Assembly (NCBI GenBank): GCA_949292205.1
Contig: CASEYR010000012.1
Coordinates: forward strand, 1-51,956
Length of the DNA: 51,956 nucleotides
Source of the DNA: an uncultured Alphaproteobacteria bacterium
GTDB lineage: Bacteria > Pseudomonadota > Alphaproteobacteria > CAAHEQ01 > UBA3637
Direction: 5' to 3'
Part shown: one piece after another, positions 36,689-45,028 of the stretch
How the letters are laid out: every line of letters starts with the position of its first letter
How positions within the stretch are numbered: position 1 is the stretch's first letter
Position numbers and translations under genes: made by a program
Notes under the pieces: generated by a model
Database searches by the model: none
What the model was told of the DNA's origin: nothing
What the model saw: only the letters and a program-made list of their open reading frames with translations

Positions 36689-37158
36689 TATACGCTCCTT
36701 TTATTCTTACGGTTCTTACCGGCAATATCCAAAGCAATCGGATTTTGAGCCTGATGAGTGTGTTCGGCACCGGCAAAAATACGTAACTTTGTCATTTGTT
36801 GACGGCCTAAATTACCACGAGAAACCATCCGTTGAACAGCCTTATACAAAACCTGTTCCGGCTTTTCCTGCATCAATTTACCGGCCGCAACACCCTTGAT
36901 ACCACCAATGTAGCCCGTGTGATGGAAATATTCTTTTTGTTCCAGTTTGCGACCTGTTAACTGAATCTTATCAGCGTTAACAACGACGACGTAGTCACCG
37001 CAATCCTGTGTCGGAGAATAACTTGGCTTATTCTTACCGCGAATAATTGTCGCGATTTGACTGGCCAAGCGCCCCAAAACCAAGTCCGTTGCATCAATCA
37101 AGTACCACTTGATATCACAATCGGCCGGTTTTAATGTTTTTGTTGTTTTCATTGTCAT
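36688..37158 (-). CDS. rplM: 50S ribosomal protein L13 (uL13)
   Basis: L13 is an early-assembling 50S protein. The 156 residues contain [20 protein letters not shown], the [16 protein letters not shown] strand and [18 protein letters not shown], all canonical. It is the first gene of the rplM-rpsI operon, driven by a near-consensus promoter about 30 bases upstream. An AAGGAT site supports the first ATG; a second in-frame ATG lies two codons later. Confidence 0.97.
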   Translation of the reverse strand: MTMKTTKTLKPADCDIKWYLIDATDLVLGRLASQIATIIRGKNKPSYSPTQDCGDYVVVVNADKIQLTGRKLEQKEYFHHTGYIGGIKGVAAGKLMQEKPEQVLYKAVQRMVSRGNLGRQQMTKLRIFAGAEHTHQAQNPIALDIAGKNRKNKRSV

Positions 37159-37190
37159 TATGCTATCCTTATATTTTTGAAAGACAGTTC

Positions 37191-37218
37191 ATTATACATT
37201 TTTTTTCGAACTTGTCAA
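37191..37218 (-). promoter_or_regulatory. Promoter of rplM-rpsI
   Basis: On the minus strand TTGACA (37213-37218), 16 bases and TATAAT (37191-37196) match the sigma-70 consensus exactly. Confidence 0.85.
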
Positions 37219-37280
37219 TACATTTTTATCTGATTTTAAATTATTTTTTTATATGGTATTATAATACCGCCCACTGCAAA

Positions 37281-38150
37281 TTAACAATACTCTTTGCTTT
37301 GGAATAATTGTTTATTCAAAGAATCTCGTATTTTATTTCCATGTTGCACAATCAATCCCGGTTTCCCACTTTTAGGAAAAGACCGAACTTCATTAATGAC
37401 ATCACGATGACTCTGCTCTATCTCCTGAAACATTGTCTGATAAAAAGCTTCCGGTTTACGCGTGTTAAAATAGTTTTCAATACCAGATATATATTTTTCT
37501 CTATTCACAATACTCAATGGTGCAAATCCACTTCCAAGTAATACAAAATTTGACAATAGACAAGCTAAACGTTTGTTTCCATCACTAAAAGGATGTATTG
37601 ATACAATATCATAATTTATTTGAATAGCTTTCATCACAGGATGCCCCGCCATCGCCTGATACTCGGCATTGGGCATTTCTTCCCAATAAAATGCCGGAAC
37701 GACATTATTATTAAATCCATCAAACAATTCATTCATTAAATATTTTATTTTCCGGTAATTAGAAACAATCATTGTGGAATTCATCCAACGCGCCGGAGCC
37801 TCTCGCCATATCCCGGCACACTCAGGTGATACAAAACCAAGCAAACAGCCATGTAGTCCTTGTATAAAATCAATACTTAACTTATGCTTTCCGAATTGAA
37901 CCTTACTTGTCATATAATCATAGGCATCAACCACTCCATAGCGAGCCTTTTGAACATATCTAAGAAAAACACCTTGATCAGCTATTAACTTTTTATCAAT
38001 ACCAAAGTCCATTTGAGCAGAAAACAAAGCACCTCGCCCCTTAAGATACGCGGAAAAAGCCTCCTCATCTTGAGATAAAAAGTCATCTTTTTCTTTCTTA
38101 TATATCTTCTTTAGATCTTCAATGCGTTTAATTTGCTCTTTCAAGTTCAT
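37281..38150 (-). CDS. Fic-domain protein (probable AMP transferase)
   Basis: The 289-residue product has a central Fic domain with the catalytic loop HPFSDGNKRLACLL near residue 187, matching HPFx[D/E]GN[G/K]R. Fic proteins usually transfer AMP from ATP to a hydroxyl of a target protein. The N-terminal helical region includes ECAGIWREAPARW, as in Fic_N-type proteins. A clear [S/T]xxxE[G/N] self-inhibition motif was not seen in either terminal region, and no antitoxin gene is adjacent. It has its own consensus promoter, divergent from rnpB. The target is unknown. Confidence 0.88.
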   Translation of the reverse strand: MNLKEQIKRIEDLKKIYKKEKDDFLSQDEEAFSAYLKGRGALFSAQMDFGIDKKLIADQGVFLRYVQKARYGVVDAYDYMTSKVQFGKHKLSIDFIQGLHGCLLGFVSPECAGIWREAPARWMNSTMIVSNYRKIKYLMNELFDGFNNNVVPAFYWEEMPNAEYQAMAGHPVMKAIQINYDIVSIHPFSDGNKRLACLLSNFVLLGSGFAPLSIVNREKYISGIENYFNTRKPEAFYQTMFQEIEQSHRDVINEVRSFPKSGKPGLIVQHGNKIRDSLNKQLFQSKEYC

Positions 38151-38171
38151 TTTCCATCCTCTTTAATGAGA

Positions 38172-38199
38172 ATTATAACACCCCATGTATTTTTGTCAA
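38172..38199 (-). promoter_or_regulatory. Promoter of the fic gene
   Basis: On the minus strand TTGACA (38194-38199), a 16-base spacer and TATAAT (38172-38177) form an exact consensus promoter, 22 bases before the start codon. Confidence 0.85.
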
Positions 38200-38226
38200 T
38201 ATATTTTTTTTGAAAAACTTTTTTTG

Positions 38227-38255
38227 TTGACACCTTAAATAAAATACGATATTCT
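38227..38255 (+). promoter_or_regulatory. Promoter of RNase P RNA
   Basis: TTGACA (38227-38232), a 17-base spacer and TATTCT (38250-38255) place the start of transcription about at the first paired base of P1 (38264). Confidence 0.8.
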
Positions 38256-38263
38256 GAAAAACA

Positions 38264-38632
38264 GGTCAGATGGTCGGATAATCGCTGGTATGTTATATAT
38301 CGGAGGAAAGTCCGGGCTTCACAGGAACACGATACCGGATAACGTCCGGGCGGGGTAACCCGACGGAAAGTGTCACAGAAAACAAACCACCCAAGTATAC
38401 TTGGGAACGGGTGAAAAGGCGGGGTAAAGGCCCACCGCATCTCTGGCAACAGAGATGGCTTGATAAACCCTATCGGAAGCAAGACTAAGAAACGATGCCC
38501 GAAAGCTTTCGCTTTTGTCAAATGAGAGTTCTTGCTCAGGCATGATGAGGTAAGTCGCTAGAGGCGAACCGTAAGGTGCGTCCCAGACGAATGATTATCG
38601 ACAACAAAACTCGGCTTATAGACTGTCTGACC
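38264..38632 (+). ncRNA. rnpB: RNase P RNA (class A)
   Basis: The catalytic RNA of RNase P matures tRNA 5' ends. The ends pair as helix P1 (GGTCAGA at 38264-38270 with TCTGACC at 38626-38632). The conserved 5' region GGAGGAAAGTCCGGGCT begins near 38300. ACAGAAAACAAACC and the GGTAAGTCGCTAGAGGCGA-type region lie inside, and the conserved 3' segment ends in CGGCTTATAGAC before P1. The length of about 370 nt is normal for type A RNAs. The gene has its own promoter. Open frames within it on the minus strand are not real. Confidence 0.93.
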
Positions 38633-38710
38633 CTTTATTCTTTTATAATTCAAATAACGATAATCCGTTATAATTATTAGCAAAAGCACACTAAAAATCT
38701 ATTTCAAATA

Positions 38711-38740
38711 AAAAAATCCGTCCTATTTGACGGATTTTTT
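38711..38740 (-). terminator. Intrinsic terminator, probably bidirectional
   Basis: The stem AAAAAATCCGTC/GACGGATTTTTT (38711-38722 with 38729-38740) has a 6-base loop and T runs both ways. It closes the minus-strand LRR-like gene that ends 11 bases away and may also stop transcripts from rnpB. Confidence 0.8.
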
Positions 38741-38751
38741 TATCAAACAAA

Positions 38752-39606
38752 CTAAAAATTTTGCTTTTCCAATCTATTTGGCTGTATTCGCGTCCCCATA
38801 TGATGCGATACAACTGATTTTGAGGGCGGATCAATCACACCCAAAAAGATCAATAGCTTTCGCAACATAGAATGTTTCTTTTCAGGAGAAACCGGTCTCA
38901 GCTCATCCTTTTTATTCCAATTAAGCGTCCCATTTTTAGCCTGAATTCCATCCCAATCTAAATCGGGGATACGTCCCGTTTTTCGCAACAATACCTTATT
39001 ATTCAAAACGCGATCTAATTCTTCGTTTGTCAAACCCGTAATACATCCCGCTGAAATCGGAGGTGTTATCTCTTGCAAAGAGGGGCAATCATTAAAGGTA
39101 AAAGCTTTTCTGGTATCCCCCGTTACAGACTGCAACATAGGAGAGCCGTACACACAAACCTCATCCCCACCCTCACAAAGATTAACCTTTTCCAATAACG
39201 GATTATCTTTTAGAACCAAAATTGTTCCAAAACTCCAACTTTCCGGAATAGTAACAACACCACTATTTTCTAAAATAATTTTATCTCTTGCCGTTACCTT
39301 GTCACAGCTTTTTAACTCTGGACAATTATCAAAAACAACACTTCCGACACATGTAGAAAGTTCAGAGATTGTTCTTAGTTTTGGACAGTTGGAAATAATA
39401 ATATCTGCGTAATTAGAAAGTCTTCCGGTTAATTCTTCAACCTCATCACCGCAGATTTCAAGTTTTATCCTTTTATCAAATTTCAAAGTTGTTAGGTCAA
39501 AACTGCGACCTGTTACATTAAATCGAATCCTTCTAGGGAGAGGATCTTCAGATCGTGATCCACCCTGTTTTTGCTTTTCACTATGAGGCATTCCTTTTCC
39601 TTTCAT
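38752..39606 (-). CDS. Leucine-rich-repeat-like protein, unknown function
   Basis: The 284-residue product carries six or so irregular repeats of about 20 residues built on a pattern like IIISNCPKLRTIS, VVFDNCPELKSC, LVLKDNPLLEKV and FTFNDCPSLQEI. These give a short LRR-type solenoid from about residue 50 to 190. A C-terminal segment (KKHSMLRKLLIFLGVIDPP) is basic and amphipathic. There is no signal peptide. It is close to two MORN/YwqK-like genes, and proteins of this kind often mediate binding. The ATG at residue 6 is an alternative start. I cannot name a function. Confidence 0.7.
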   Translation of the reverse strand: MKGKGMPHSEKQKQGGSRSEDPLPRRIRFNVTGRSFDLTTLKFDKRIKLEICGDEVEELTGRLSNYADIIISNCPKLRTISELSTCVGSVVFDNCPELKSCDKVTARDKIILENSGVVTIPESWSFGTILVLKDNPLLEKVNLCEGGDEVCVYGSPMLQSVTGDTRKAFTFNDCPSLQEITPPISAGCITGLTNEELDRVLNNKVLLRKTGRIPDLDWDGIQAKNGTLNWNKKDELRPVSPEKKHSMLRKLLIFLGVIDPPSKSVVSHHMGTRIQPNRLEKQNF

Positions 39607-39736
39607 TTAAAATGCTTGTATAGTATAGACCTATTTTTATATTTTGTCCAGTCCTTATTCCAATATATTTAAAATTTTATTTTCAAATAAACGGAAAAAC
39701 AAGATGTATATCCACGACTCCGTAAGAAAATATATA

Positions 39737-41119
39737 TTATCTAGACTTCCCTTTTTTATAGGACAAACGAATAATCTTGCCCTGCAAAACAGATGTGTCG
39801 GTTTGGATATTTGTTTCTTGTTTATCAACATGTTGATCAAAAAGTTCTATAGGAAACCGTTGTGTTTGTTTCATCTTTATCCCTTTTGATTCACTTTCCA
39901 ACCGTTTAAATATCTGTAATAATTTTGAGGACTTAATCCTTTGTGAAACAGGGAAATCCGTTACATTTCCTGCTTTGTCTATTTTTTGAGCAGATACAAC
40001 TTTTCCATCCTTATACACAACCCGTTGTTTCAATAAACTATCTTTATATAGTTCTTCAATTAGCTCGTTATTTTCATTCACATGTGTATAAAAACCATCC
40101 AATGCCGAACTTTTATAACTATTTGACTTTTTATCTTTATCTTCATGATGAGCCTGACGAGAACCATCCTTTTGAATTTCTACAACACCAAATGTGCCAT
40201 AACCATCTTCAAAAGAAACATAAATACCCTCATCTTTTAAATAATTTGCCTCAATATCTTTACCGGAACGCCGAGCAAAACACACCTCCCCCATCTCATC
40301 AAATTCAGTATAATCAACAACTCCATCCTTAGTGAACTGAAAGCTCTTCATTTTTCCATTCGGATAATATTGTTTATGTTCTCCCACAGGTCGTTTTACC
40401 ATCAGCTCGTGCACATAAATCATACGTCCAGATTCATCAACTAATGTTTTAACTCTTTCCGGATGCCTTGCTCGGATATTATCAGCGTCTTTTTCCGTTA
40501 ACATAAAACTATTTTTTTCCGTACAAAAGATTCCCTCATAAGCCAACCGTCCATTTGGATGATAACGACAAACCATACCATTAAGAACACCATTATGATA
40601 TTCGTTTGTTTCAGATAAATAAAAGCTCCCTTTGATTTTTGAACTATCAGAAACAGAGGCGTCTAGACCACTCATACGCGTATAAACTTCTTGAATTCCC
40701 TCTTTTTGATCATTTTCAATAGGTGTAACCGTATAAGTCCCGCGAAAAAGACGTTCTTCTTTAATCAGCTTGCCATCTTTGTAAACTCGATCTAAATAAT
40801 CCGGCGAACGACGATTAATTTTTTCTAATATCCCTGCGTTATTTTGAAAAGCATTCAAAGAAATATCATCCCAAAAACGCTCTCGACGCTCGGTTATTTT
40901 TCCATTAACATATTGTGCCTCTTCACATATCCGACCGTCTTTCAAATAATGAACCGCTTTACCGTTTTCCATCCAAAATGAATATGGTATTTCAAACCAC
41001 CCACCCTGCTTATCTGGCCTTAGAACAACTTTTCGTCCCAAGAAAAAATTAAGCAGTTTACGAGGCAATGTAGCTCGTTCCTTTGAAGTCTGATTCATTT
41101 TTTCCATACTATCTGACAT
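39737..41119 (-). CDS. Large MORN/YwqK-like repeat protein
   Basis: The 460-residue protein contains many irregular beta repeats of the type YHNGVLNGMVCRYHPNGRLAYEG and YYPNGKMKSFQF, the MORN-2/YwqK signature, spread from about residue 45 to 400. The C-terminus is polar and basic. A signal peptide is absent. The start at 41119 has GAGGT 7 bases upstream; an ATG 26 codons earlier lacks a site. It may be related to the repeat protein at 35044-35892, both flanking the LRR-like gene and fic. Function is unknown, and a binding or scaffold role is inference. Confidence 0.72.
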   Translation of the reverse strand: MSDSMEKMNQTSKERATLPRKLLNFFLGRKVVLRPDKQGGWFEIPYSFWMENGKAVHYLKDGRICEEAQYVNGKITERRERFWDDISLNAFQNNAGILEKINRRSPDYLDRVYKDGKLIKEERLFRGTYTVTPIENDQKEGIQEVYTRMSGLDASVSDSSKIKGSFYLSETNEYHNGVLNGMVCRYHPNGRLAYEGIFCTEKNSFMLTEKDADNIRARHPERVKTLVDESGRMIYVHELMVKRPVGEHKQYYPNGKMKSFQFTKDGVVDYTEFDEMGEVCFARRSGKDIEANYLKDEGIYVSFEDGYGTFGVVEIQKDGSRQAHHEDKDKKSNSYKSSALDGFYTHVNENNELIEELYKDSLLKQRVVYKDGKVVSAQKIDKAGNVTDFPVSQRIKSSKLLQIFKRLESESKGIKMKQTQRFPIELFDQHVDKQETNIQTDTSVLQGKIIRLSYKKGKSR

Positions 41120-41271
41120 ATCAACTACCTCAAACTCATAAGGAAGATTATATCGCTCAAACAGTATAATGTCAAGTTTTCTGATTTTAAGAATCAATCA
41201 GTATATTTACTGATGACAATTTAAAAAATAGTTAATAAGTACATACACCACCTTATCAAAAAAAGCATATT

Positions 41272-41394
41272 CTAATTTTGAACAGCTAACACGAAAGCAT
41301 CATCTGATAGCGCATCTTGATGCCTTTGGCAAGAGTGTATCCCAAACATCAGAGCTATAAAAAAAAGTAAAACAAAAAAAATCCAGCCTCGCAT
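41272..41394 (-). CDS. Possible 40-residue membrane or secreted peptide
   Basis: A short frame begins MRGWIFFVLLFFIALMFG, a strongly hydrophobic N-terminal segment, and continues HSCQRHQDALSDDAFVLAVQN. A GGGGGAAG stretch lies about 7 bases upstream of the ATG. It is the only gene-like object in the roughly 390 bases between the MORN-like gene and the tRNA-Pro promoter. The remainder of that stretch is AT-rich with nothing recognised. Confidence 0.35.
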   Translation of the reverse strand: MRGWIFFVLLFFIALMFGIHSCQRHQDALSDDAFVLAVQN

Positions 41395-41551
41395 TTAAAT
41401 ACTTCCCCCATCTTTTTCTGTCACTGTATACTGTACCAATACATTATAATTGAAGGTTTTATACTGTTTAAATAGAGATCTTCAGATAAATTTGTCAACT
41501 TCAAATATTATTTTTAATGTAAGATAATTTATAGCACATACAAAAAACTTC

Positions 41552-41580
41552 TTGATTTTTTCGTAAAAACACGTTATAGT
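41552..41580 (+). promoter_or_regulatory. Promoter of tRNA-Pro
   Basis: TTGATT (41552-41557), a 17-base spacer and TATAGT (41575-41580) lie 10 bases before the tRNA 5' end. Confidence 0.75.
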
Positions 41581-41590
41581 TTTAACCAAT

Positions 41591-41667
41591 CGGGGCGTAG
41601 CTCAGCCTGGTAGAGTACTTGGTTTGGGACCAAGGTGTCGCATGTTCGAATCATGTCGCCCCGACCA
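41591..41667 (+). tRNA. tRNA-Pro (TGG anticodon)
   Basis: This 77-nt tRNA has the acceptor stem CGGGGCG/CGCCCCG, the D-arm AGCTCAGCCTGGTAGAGT, the anticodon loop TTTGGGA (TGG), the T-arm TGTTCGAATCA and an encoded CCA end. A terminator follows. The adjacent mobile element begins soon after, so this tRNA could mark its left junction, though no duplicated tRNA end is visible in the window. Confidence 0.97.
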
Positions 41668-41683
41668 TTAAGAAAAAATAAAT

Positions 41684-41712
41684 GCGGATACTATTAAGTG
41701 TCCGCTTTTTTT
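41684..41712 (+). terminator. Intrinsic terminator of tRNA-Pro
   Basis: The stem GCGGATAC/GTGTCCGC (41684-41691 with 41698-41705, one G-U pair) is followed by seven T residues, 17 bases after the tRNA. Confidence 0.85.
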
Positions 41713-42020
41713 ATACCCTGCGAAAGCCCAATAACAGCCAACATCCTCTCCTCTCACATTTTCATAAATCAAGCTGTCTTCTGCGATCAAATCAACTTAT
41801 ACATATACCTTTGCCGTAAAAGTATACCTTGAGCAAGTGGTCATTTTCTTTTGGCAACTTGGTCAAAAACACATTGATTTTTATAAATTTCCATAAAATT
41901 ATATGATGTCCAATTTTCCCATCCACTCAAGAGAGGTTTATTTTTATTCACTGACAACTAGCCTTATAAATATTTTTTTGTTGTTTTTCAATACGATATA
42001 CCGACAACGAGATTTTTTTA
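41713..42020. other. Gene-free left edge of the mobile region
   Basis: About 300 bases with no credible gene. Two weak direct repeats are visible: TATACCTT near 41801 and 41824, and an imperfect pair CAAGTGGTCA / CAACTTGGTCA near 41836 and 41860. These could be operator-like sites. A left attachment site may lie here but cannot be defined without the right end or an empty site. Confidence 0.4.
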
Positions 42021-42059
42021 ATTTTTTTCGGCACATTTTGACTTCTCTGGGAATTTACC
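42021..42059 (+). repeat. 39-base repeated upstream element, copy 1
   Basis: This stretch matches 45029-45067 at 34 of 39 positions, beginning with seven T residues then CGGCACATTT and ending GGGAATTTACC. Both copies lie just upstream of an early-type gene, 20 and 31 bases before the start codon. It does not fit a sigma-70 promoter and may be a regulator-binding site or phage-specific promoter. Confidence 0.75.
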
Positions 42060-42079
42060 ATTTCGAAAGGAGGTCAAAA

Positions 42080-42241
42080 ATGACCCAAGTAGAAAAATTA
42101 ATTAAAATAATTATGCCCGATATCCTAAGATATTTGGAAATGCAAGAAAGTGGTGAAATTATTCAGAAAAGACTGGATAAAATAAAAAATCCAAGCATTC
42201 ATTGTGATCACGAAAACGAAAATAATGGAGGTACACAATGA
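42080..42241 (+). CDS. Small hypothetical protein, first gene of recombinase operon
   Basis: The 53-residue product (MTQVEKLIKIIMPDILRYLEMQESG...) is a mostly helical, charged protein with no recognised domain. The start at 42080 follows AAAGGAGG at ideal spacing; the longer upstream frame would cross the repeated element and has no ribosome-binding site. Its stop codon overlaps the DUF2924 start as ATGA, so it is the first of three coupled genes ending in the recombinase. It might be an accessory to recombination, but that is inference from position. Confidence 0.65.
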   Translation: MTQVEKLIKIIMPDILRYLEMQESGEIIQKRLDKIKNPSIHCDHENENNGGTQ

Positions 42242-42648
42242 AATCGGTCGTAGTTGAAATAGCTTTATTAAAGAATAAATCTTTACCAGAGCTACAAGAA
42301 ATGTGGAAAGAATATTTTACAGAACCAACGATCTCTCAAAATAAAGAGTTTTTTGTTTCCCGAATAGCTTATCGAATACAAGAGCTTGCTTACGGAGGTT
42401 TACCAAAGGCACAACAAAAACTTATTGCACAGATGTATGTCCCTCCGGATGGAAGAAAGAACCTTCCGCCAACCGGTACACGAATTATTCGTGAATACCA
42501 ACAGGTTGAACATTCGGTCATTATTCTAAATGATGGCTTTGAATACAATGGGATGAAGTACCCAAGCCTATCAGCAATTGCAAAAAAAATAACCGGTAGA
42601 AAAATATCTGGCAGATATTTTTTTGGTATTGATAAACAAGGAGAATAA
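42238..42648 (+). CDS. DUF2924 family protein
   Basis: The 136 residues match the DUF2924 pattern closely: LPELQEMWKEYF near 15-26, FFVSRIAYRIQELAYGGL near 41-58, PPTGTRIIREYQQVEHSVIIL, and the end motif YPSLSAIAKKITGRKISGRYFFG. The family is common in alphaproteobacterial mobile regions, where it is often encoded directly before a large serine recombinase, as here. Its biochemical role is not known; the basic, possibly DNA-binding C-terminal half and fixed gene order suggest it assists the recombinase. It overlaps the preceding gene as ATGA, and the recombinase start follows its stop by 1 base. Confidence 0.9.
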   Translation: MKSVVVEIALLKNKSLPELQEMWKEYFTEPTISQNKEFFVSRIAYRIQELAYGGLPKAQQKLIAQMYVPPDGRKNLPPTGTRIIREYQQVEHSVIILNDGFEYNGMKYPSLSAIAKKITGRKISGRYFFGIDKQGE

Positions 42649-42649
42649 A

Positions 42650-44356
42650 ATGGAAACACAAAAACAGATACGATGTGCAATTTACACAAGAAAGTCAACA
42701 GATGAAGGACTTGAAAAAGAATTTAATACCTTAGAAGCTCAACGAGAAGCCGGTGAGAACTATGTTAAAAGTCTGAAACACCAAGGTTGGATAACAATCC
42801 CAGAACATTATGACGATGGTGGTTTTAGTGGTGGCAGTTTAAAACGCCCTGCTTTAAAACGACTTATTGAAGATGTTGAGGCTGGAAAAGTAGATATGAT
42901 TGTTGTTTATAAAATAGACCGACTTACCCGTTCACTTCTTGATTTTGCACAACTTGTTAAAACTTTTGAAAAGCATAACTGTTCATTTGTATCTGTCACA
43001 CAACATTTTAATACTTGCGATTCCATGGGTAAGTTGACTCTAAATATTTTATTATCCTTTGCTCAATTTGAAAGAGAACTGGGTGCGGAACGTGTACGTG
43101 ATAAAATCGCCGCAAGTCGAAAAAAAGGAATGTGGACTGGAGGTTCTGTCCCTTTGGGATATACCCTTAAAAACAAGAAACTGATTATCGAGCCTTCTGA
43201 AGCTGAAATAATTCGATTTATATTTGAAGATTATATCCGTACAAGGTCGGAAGCGGCTACAACGCATAATGTAAACAATCGAGGTTATAAACCTAAAGAA
43301 CGACGAAATAAGGATGGAACATTAAAGAATAATGATGAGTTTAATCACTCGATGATAAATAACATTTTAAACAATCCTATTTATCTTGGAAAAATGCCTT
43401 ATAAAGGTGAATTGTATGAAGGACAGCACGAAGCTATTATTACTCAAGAATTATGGGATCGAACAATAAATTTAAAGCACGATAATTTGAAGAATGCCTT
43501 TAGACCGTCTCGTTCTATAAAGCATAGCCTATTAAAAGGTCTGCTTGAATGTGAGTGTTGTGGTACGATGATTCCCACACGCAGTAAACATGGCAATAAA
43601 TATTACGAATACTATTCTGCTCTAAAAGGTGTAAAAGAAGGCGTTAAATATAAACCGTGTAAAATAGGAAGTGTTCCAGCTGGAGAGCTAGATACATTTG
43701 TTATCGGTAAAATACAGCAGATATTTAAGTCACCAGAAATAATAAAAGAACTGGCTCGTCAATTAGAAGAAGTCAATCCGAACTACACTGCCAGTACAGC
43801 TTTTGATTTAGTCAATGATATTGGAGAAGTTTTTCAGTATTTTGAACCGGCAACCGTTCATGATTTTATCGCAGAAATTTTAGAAAAAGTTATTTTGCAT
43901 AAAGATTATATAGAAATAAAGTTAAAACCTTATGGGGCTCAGATTTATGAAAATCAACTAATAGGAGAAAATCCTAATTACTGTAAAAAAAGCCTAATTC
44001 TAAAATATGAAGTAACTTTTGGACGTAAACGGGGAAGTGTTAAAATTGTAGAGCCAACAAATCCGACAAAAGAACACCCTGCTCGAGATGAAAAACTATT
44101 TAATGCAGTAACGCAAGCATTTTATTTAAAAGAGAAAATGGAAACAAGGAAATGGTCGTTGGCAGAGTTATCTAAACATGAACGATGCAATCATAGTTAT
44201 CTTGGTCAAATCATTCGTCTTACTACCCTTGCACCCGATATTATTATGGCTATTTTAGAAGGTCGTCAACCAAAACTACTCACTTTAAGAAGATTATTAA
44301 GAGAGCGTTTCCCGTATTCTTGGGCAGAACAACGTCGTGAACTTGGATTTGAATGA
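42650..44356 (+). CDS. Large serine recombinase
   Basis: This 568-residue site-specific recombinase probably integrates and excises the element. The resolvase catalytic domain occupies about residues 5-155, with the nucleophile Ser16 in YTRKSTDEG, then KIDRLTRSLLDF and LLSFAQFERELGAERVRDKI. A Recombinase domain (NNPIYLGKMPYKG) and a zinc-ribbon segment with CECCGT follow. The C-terminal domain with a helix-turn-helix-like end (NHSYLGQIIRLTTLAPDI) is typical of alphaproteobacterial members. The start at 42650 follows AAGGAG; an earlier in-frame ATG lies inside DUF2924. A terminator follows the gene. Confidence 0.95.
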   Translation: METQKQIRCAIYTRKSTDEGLEKEFNTLEAQREAGENYVKSLKHQGWITIPEHYDDGGFSGGSLKRPALKRLIEDVEAGKVDMIVVYKIDRLTRSLLDFAQLVKTFEKHNCSFVSVTQHFNTCDSMGKLTLNILLSFAQFERELGAERVRDKIAASRKKGMWTGGSVPLGYTLKNKKLIIEPSEAEIIRFIFEDYIRTRSEAATTHNVNNRGYKPKERRNKDGTLKNNDEFNHSMINNILNNPIYLGKMPYKGELYEGQHEAIITQELWDRTINLKHDNLKNAFRPSRSIKHSLLKGLLECECCGTMIPTRSKHGNKYYEYYSALKGVKEGVKYKPCKIGSVPAGELDTFVIGKIQQIFKSPEIIKELARQLEEVNPNYTASTAFDLVNDIGEVFQYFEPATVHDFIAEILEKVILHKDYIEIKLKPYGAQIYENQLIGENPNYCKKSLILKYEVTFGRKRGSVKIVEPTNPTKEHPARDEKLFNAVTQAFYLKEKMETRKWSLAELSKHERCNHSYLGQIIRLTTLAPDIIMAILEGRQPKLLTLRRLLRERFPYSWAEQRRELGFE

Positions 44357-44384
44357 GTCTAAAAATCCAAAACTAAAGTCTAAT

Positions 44385-44428
44385 TATACCTATGTATGTC
44401 CTTCATATATACATAGGTATATTTTTTT
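44385..44428 (+). terminator. Strong intrinsic terminator of the recombinase operon
   Basis: A perfect 12-bp stem ATACCTATGTAT/ATACATAGGTAT (44386-44397 with 44409-44420) has an 11-base loop and is followed by seven T residues (44422-44428). Confidence 0.88.
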
Positions 44429-44477
44429 CGTTTTTTTCAACGATTTATTGAACAAACCACGACTTATGAATATATGG

Positions 44478-44504
44478 CCTTTTGTATTAATCATTAACAA
44501 AAGG
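44478..44504 (+). promoter_or_regulatory. Inverted repeat over the ribosome-binding region of the sigma-like gene
   Basis: CCTTTTGT (44478-44485) and ACAAAAGG (44497-44504) are complementary across an 11-base loop. The 3' arm contains the AAAAGG ribosome-binding site 7 bases before the ATG at 44512. An almost identical arrangement precedes the gene at 45099. Folding of this hairpin would hide the ribosome-binding site. Confidence 0.65.
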
Positions 44505-44511
44505 TTTCAAA

Positions 44512-45021
44512 ATGGCTCAATATTTATTCAAAGGTTTGCCACAAAATGTGGTGACCTATATTAAAATACATCTGCATTATATTTACTCAACAGGACTTTT
44601 TGATTATCAAGAACGTGAAGACATCGTTCAGGATCTAGTTTTATTTTATTTGGAGTTTATTAGAAAGCGAGGTCCTGAAATTCCAAATGATACACTTTTT
44701 ATGGCGATTAAATCTAAAGCCATGCACCTAGGACGAACCCGATTGCGAGAAAAGCAGTCGGGTTTTTTTAATAAAGAGTCATTAAATAGTATGTTTGAAA
44801 AGGAAGGTTTTGAACTTGAAGATACGTTTTCGCTGGCAGACATTGAAAATAAAATCGAATTTGAAGAAAAAAGAAAATTTTTATCAGACAAACAAAATCA
44901 ATTTGTAGACCTTATTTTAAATGGAGAAACCGTTAGAAATGCTAGGAATAAGCTAAGAATTTCACATACTGTTTTGAAAGATATTGATGAACGAATAAAA
45001 CGAGGAAAGATAAAAAAATAA
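44512..45021 (+). CDS. Sigma-70-like / ECF-like regulator, phage type
   Basis: The 169-residue protein resembles a compact sigma factor. Residues 25-45 (GLFDYQEREDIVQDLVLFYLE) match the region 2 helix that ends in a conserved D-x-x-Q-D. The last 40 residues (LSDKQNQFVDLILNGETVRNARNKLRIS) look like a region 4 helix-turn-helix. This layout fits phage-encoded sigma-like late regulators or a sigma-fold DNA-binding protein. An inverted repeat covers its ribosome-binding site, suggesting translational control. The assignment is from pattern and moderately secure. Confidence 0.65.
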   Translation: MAQYLFKGLPQNVVTYIKIHLHYIYSTGLFDYQEREDIVQDLVLFYLEFIRKRGPEIPNDTLFMAIKSKAMHLGRTRLREKQSGFFNKESLNSMFEKEGFELEDTFSLADIENKIEFEEKRKFLSDKQNQFVDLILNGETVRNARNKLRISHTVLKDIDERIKRGKIKK

Positions 45022-45028
45022 AAAAATT

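Noticed and set aside
38147-38521. A 124-residue minus-strand frame across RNase P RNA
   Set aside because: It lies over the conserved P4 and core segments of rnpB and has no ribosome-binding site; the RNA explains the conservation.
41591-41667. tRNA-Pro as a proven attachment site for the element
   Set aside because: No duplicated 3' tRNA end is found inside the window, and serine recombinases often use non-tRNA sites.
41903-42079. N-terminal extension of the first recombinase-operon gene
   Set aside because: It would be translated through the 39-base repeat and lacks a ribosome-binding site, while 42080 has AAAGGAGG.
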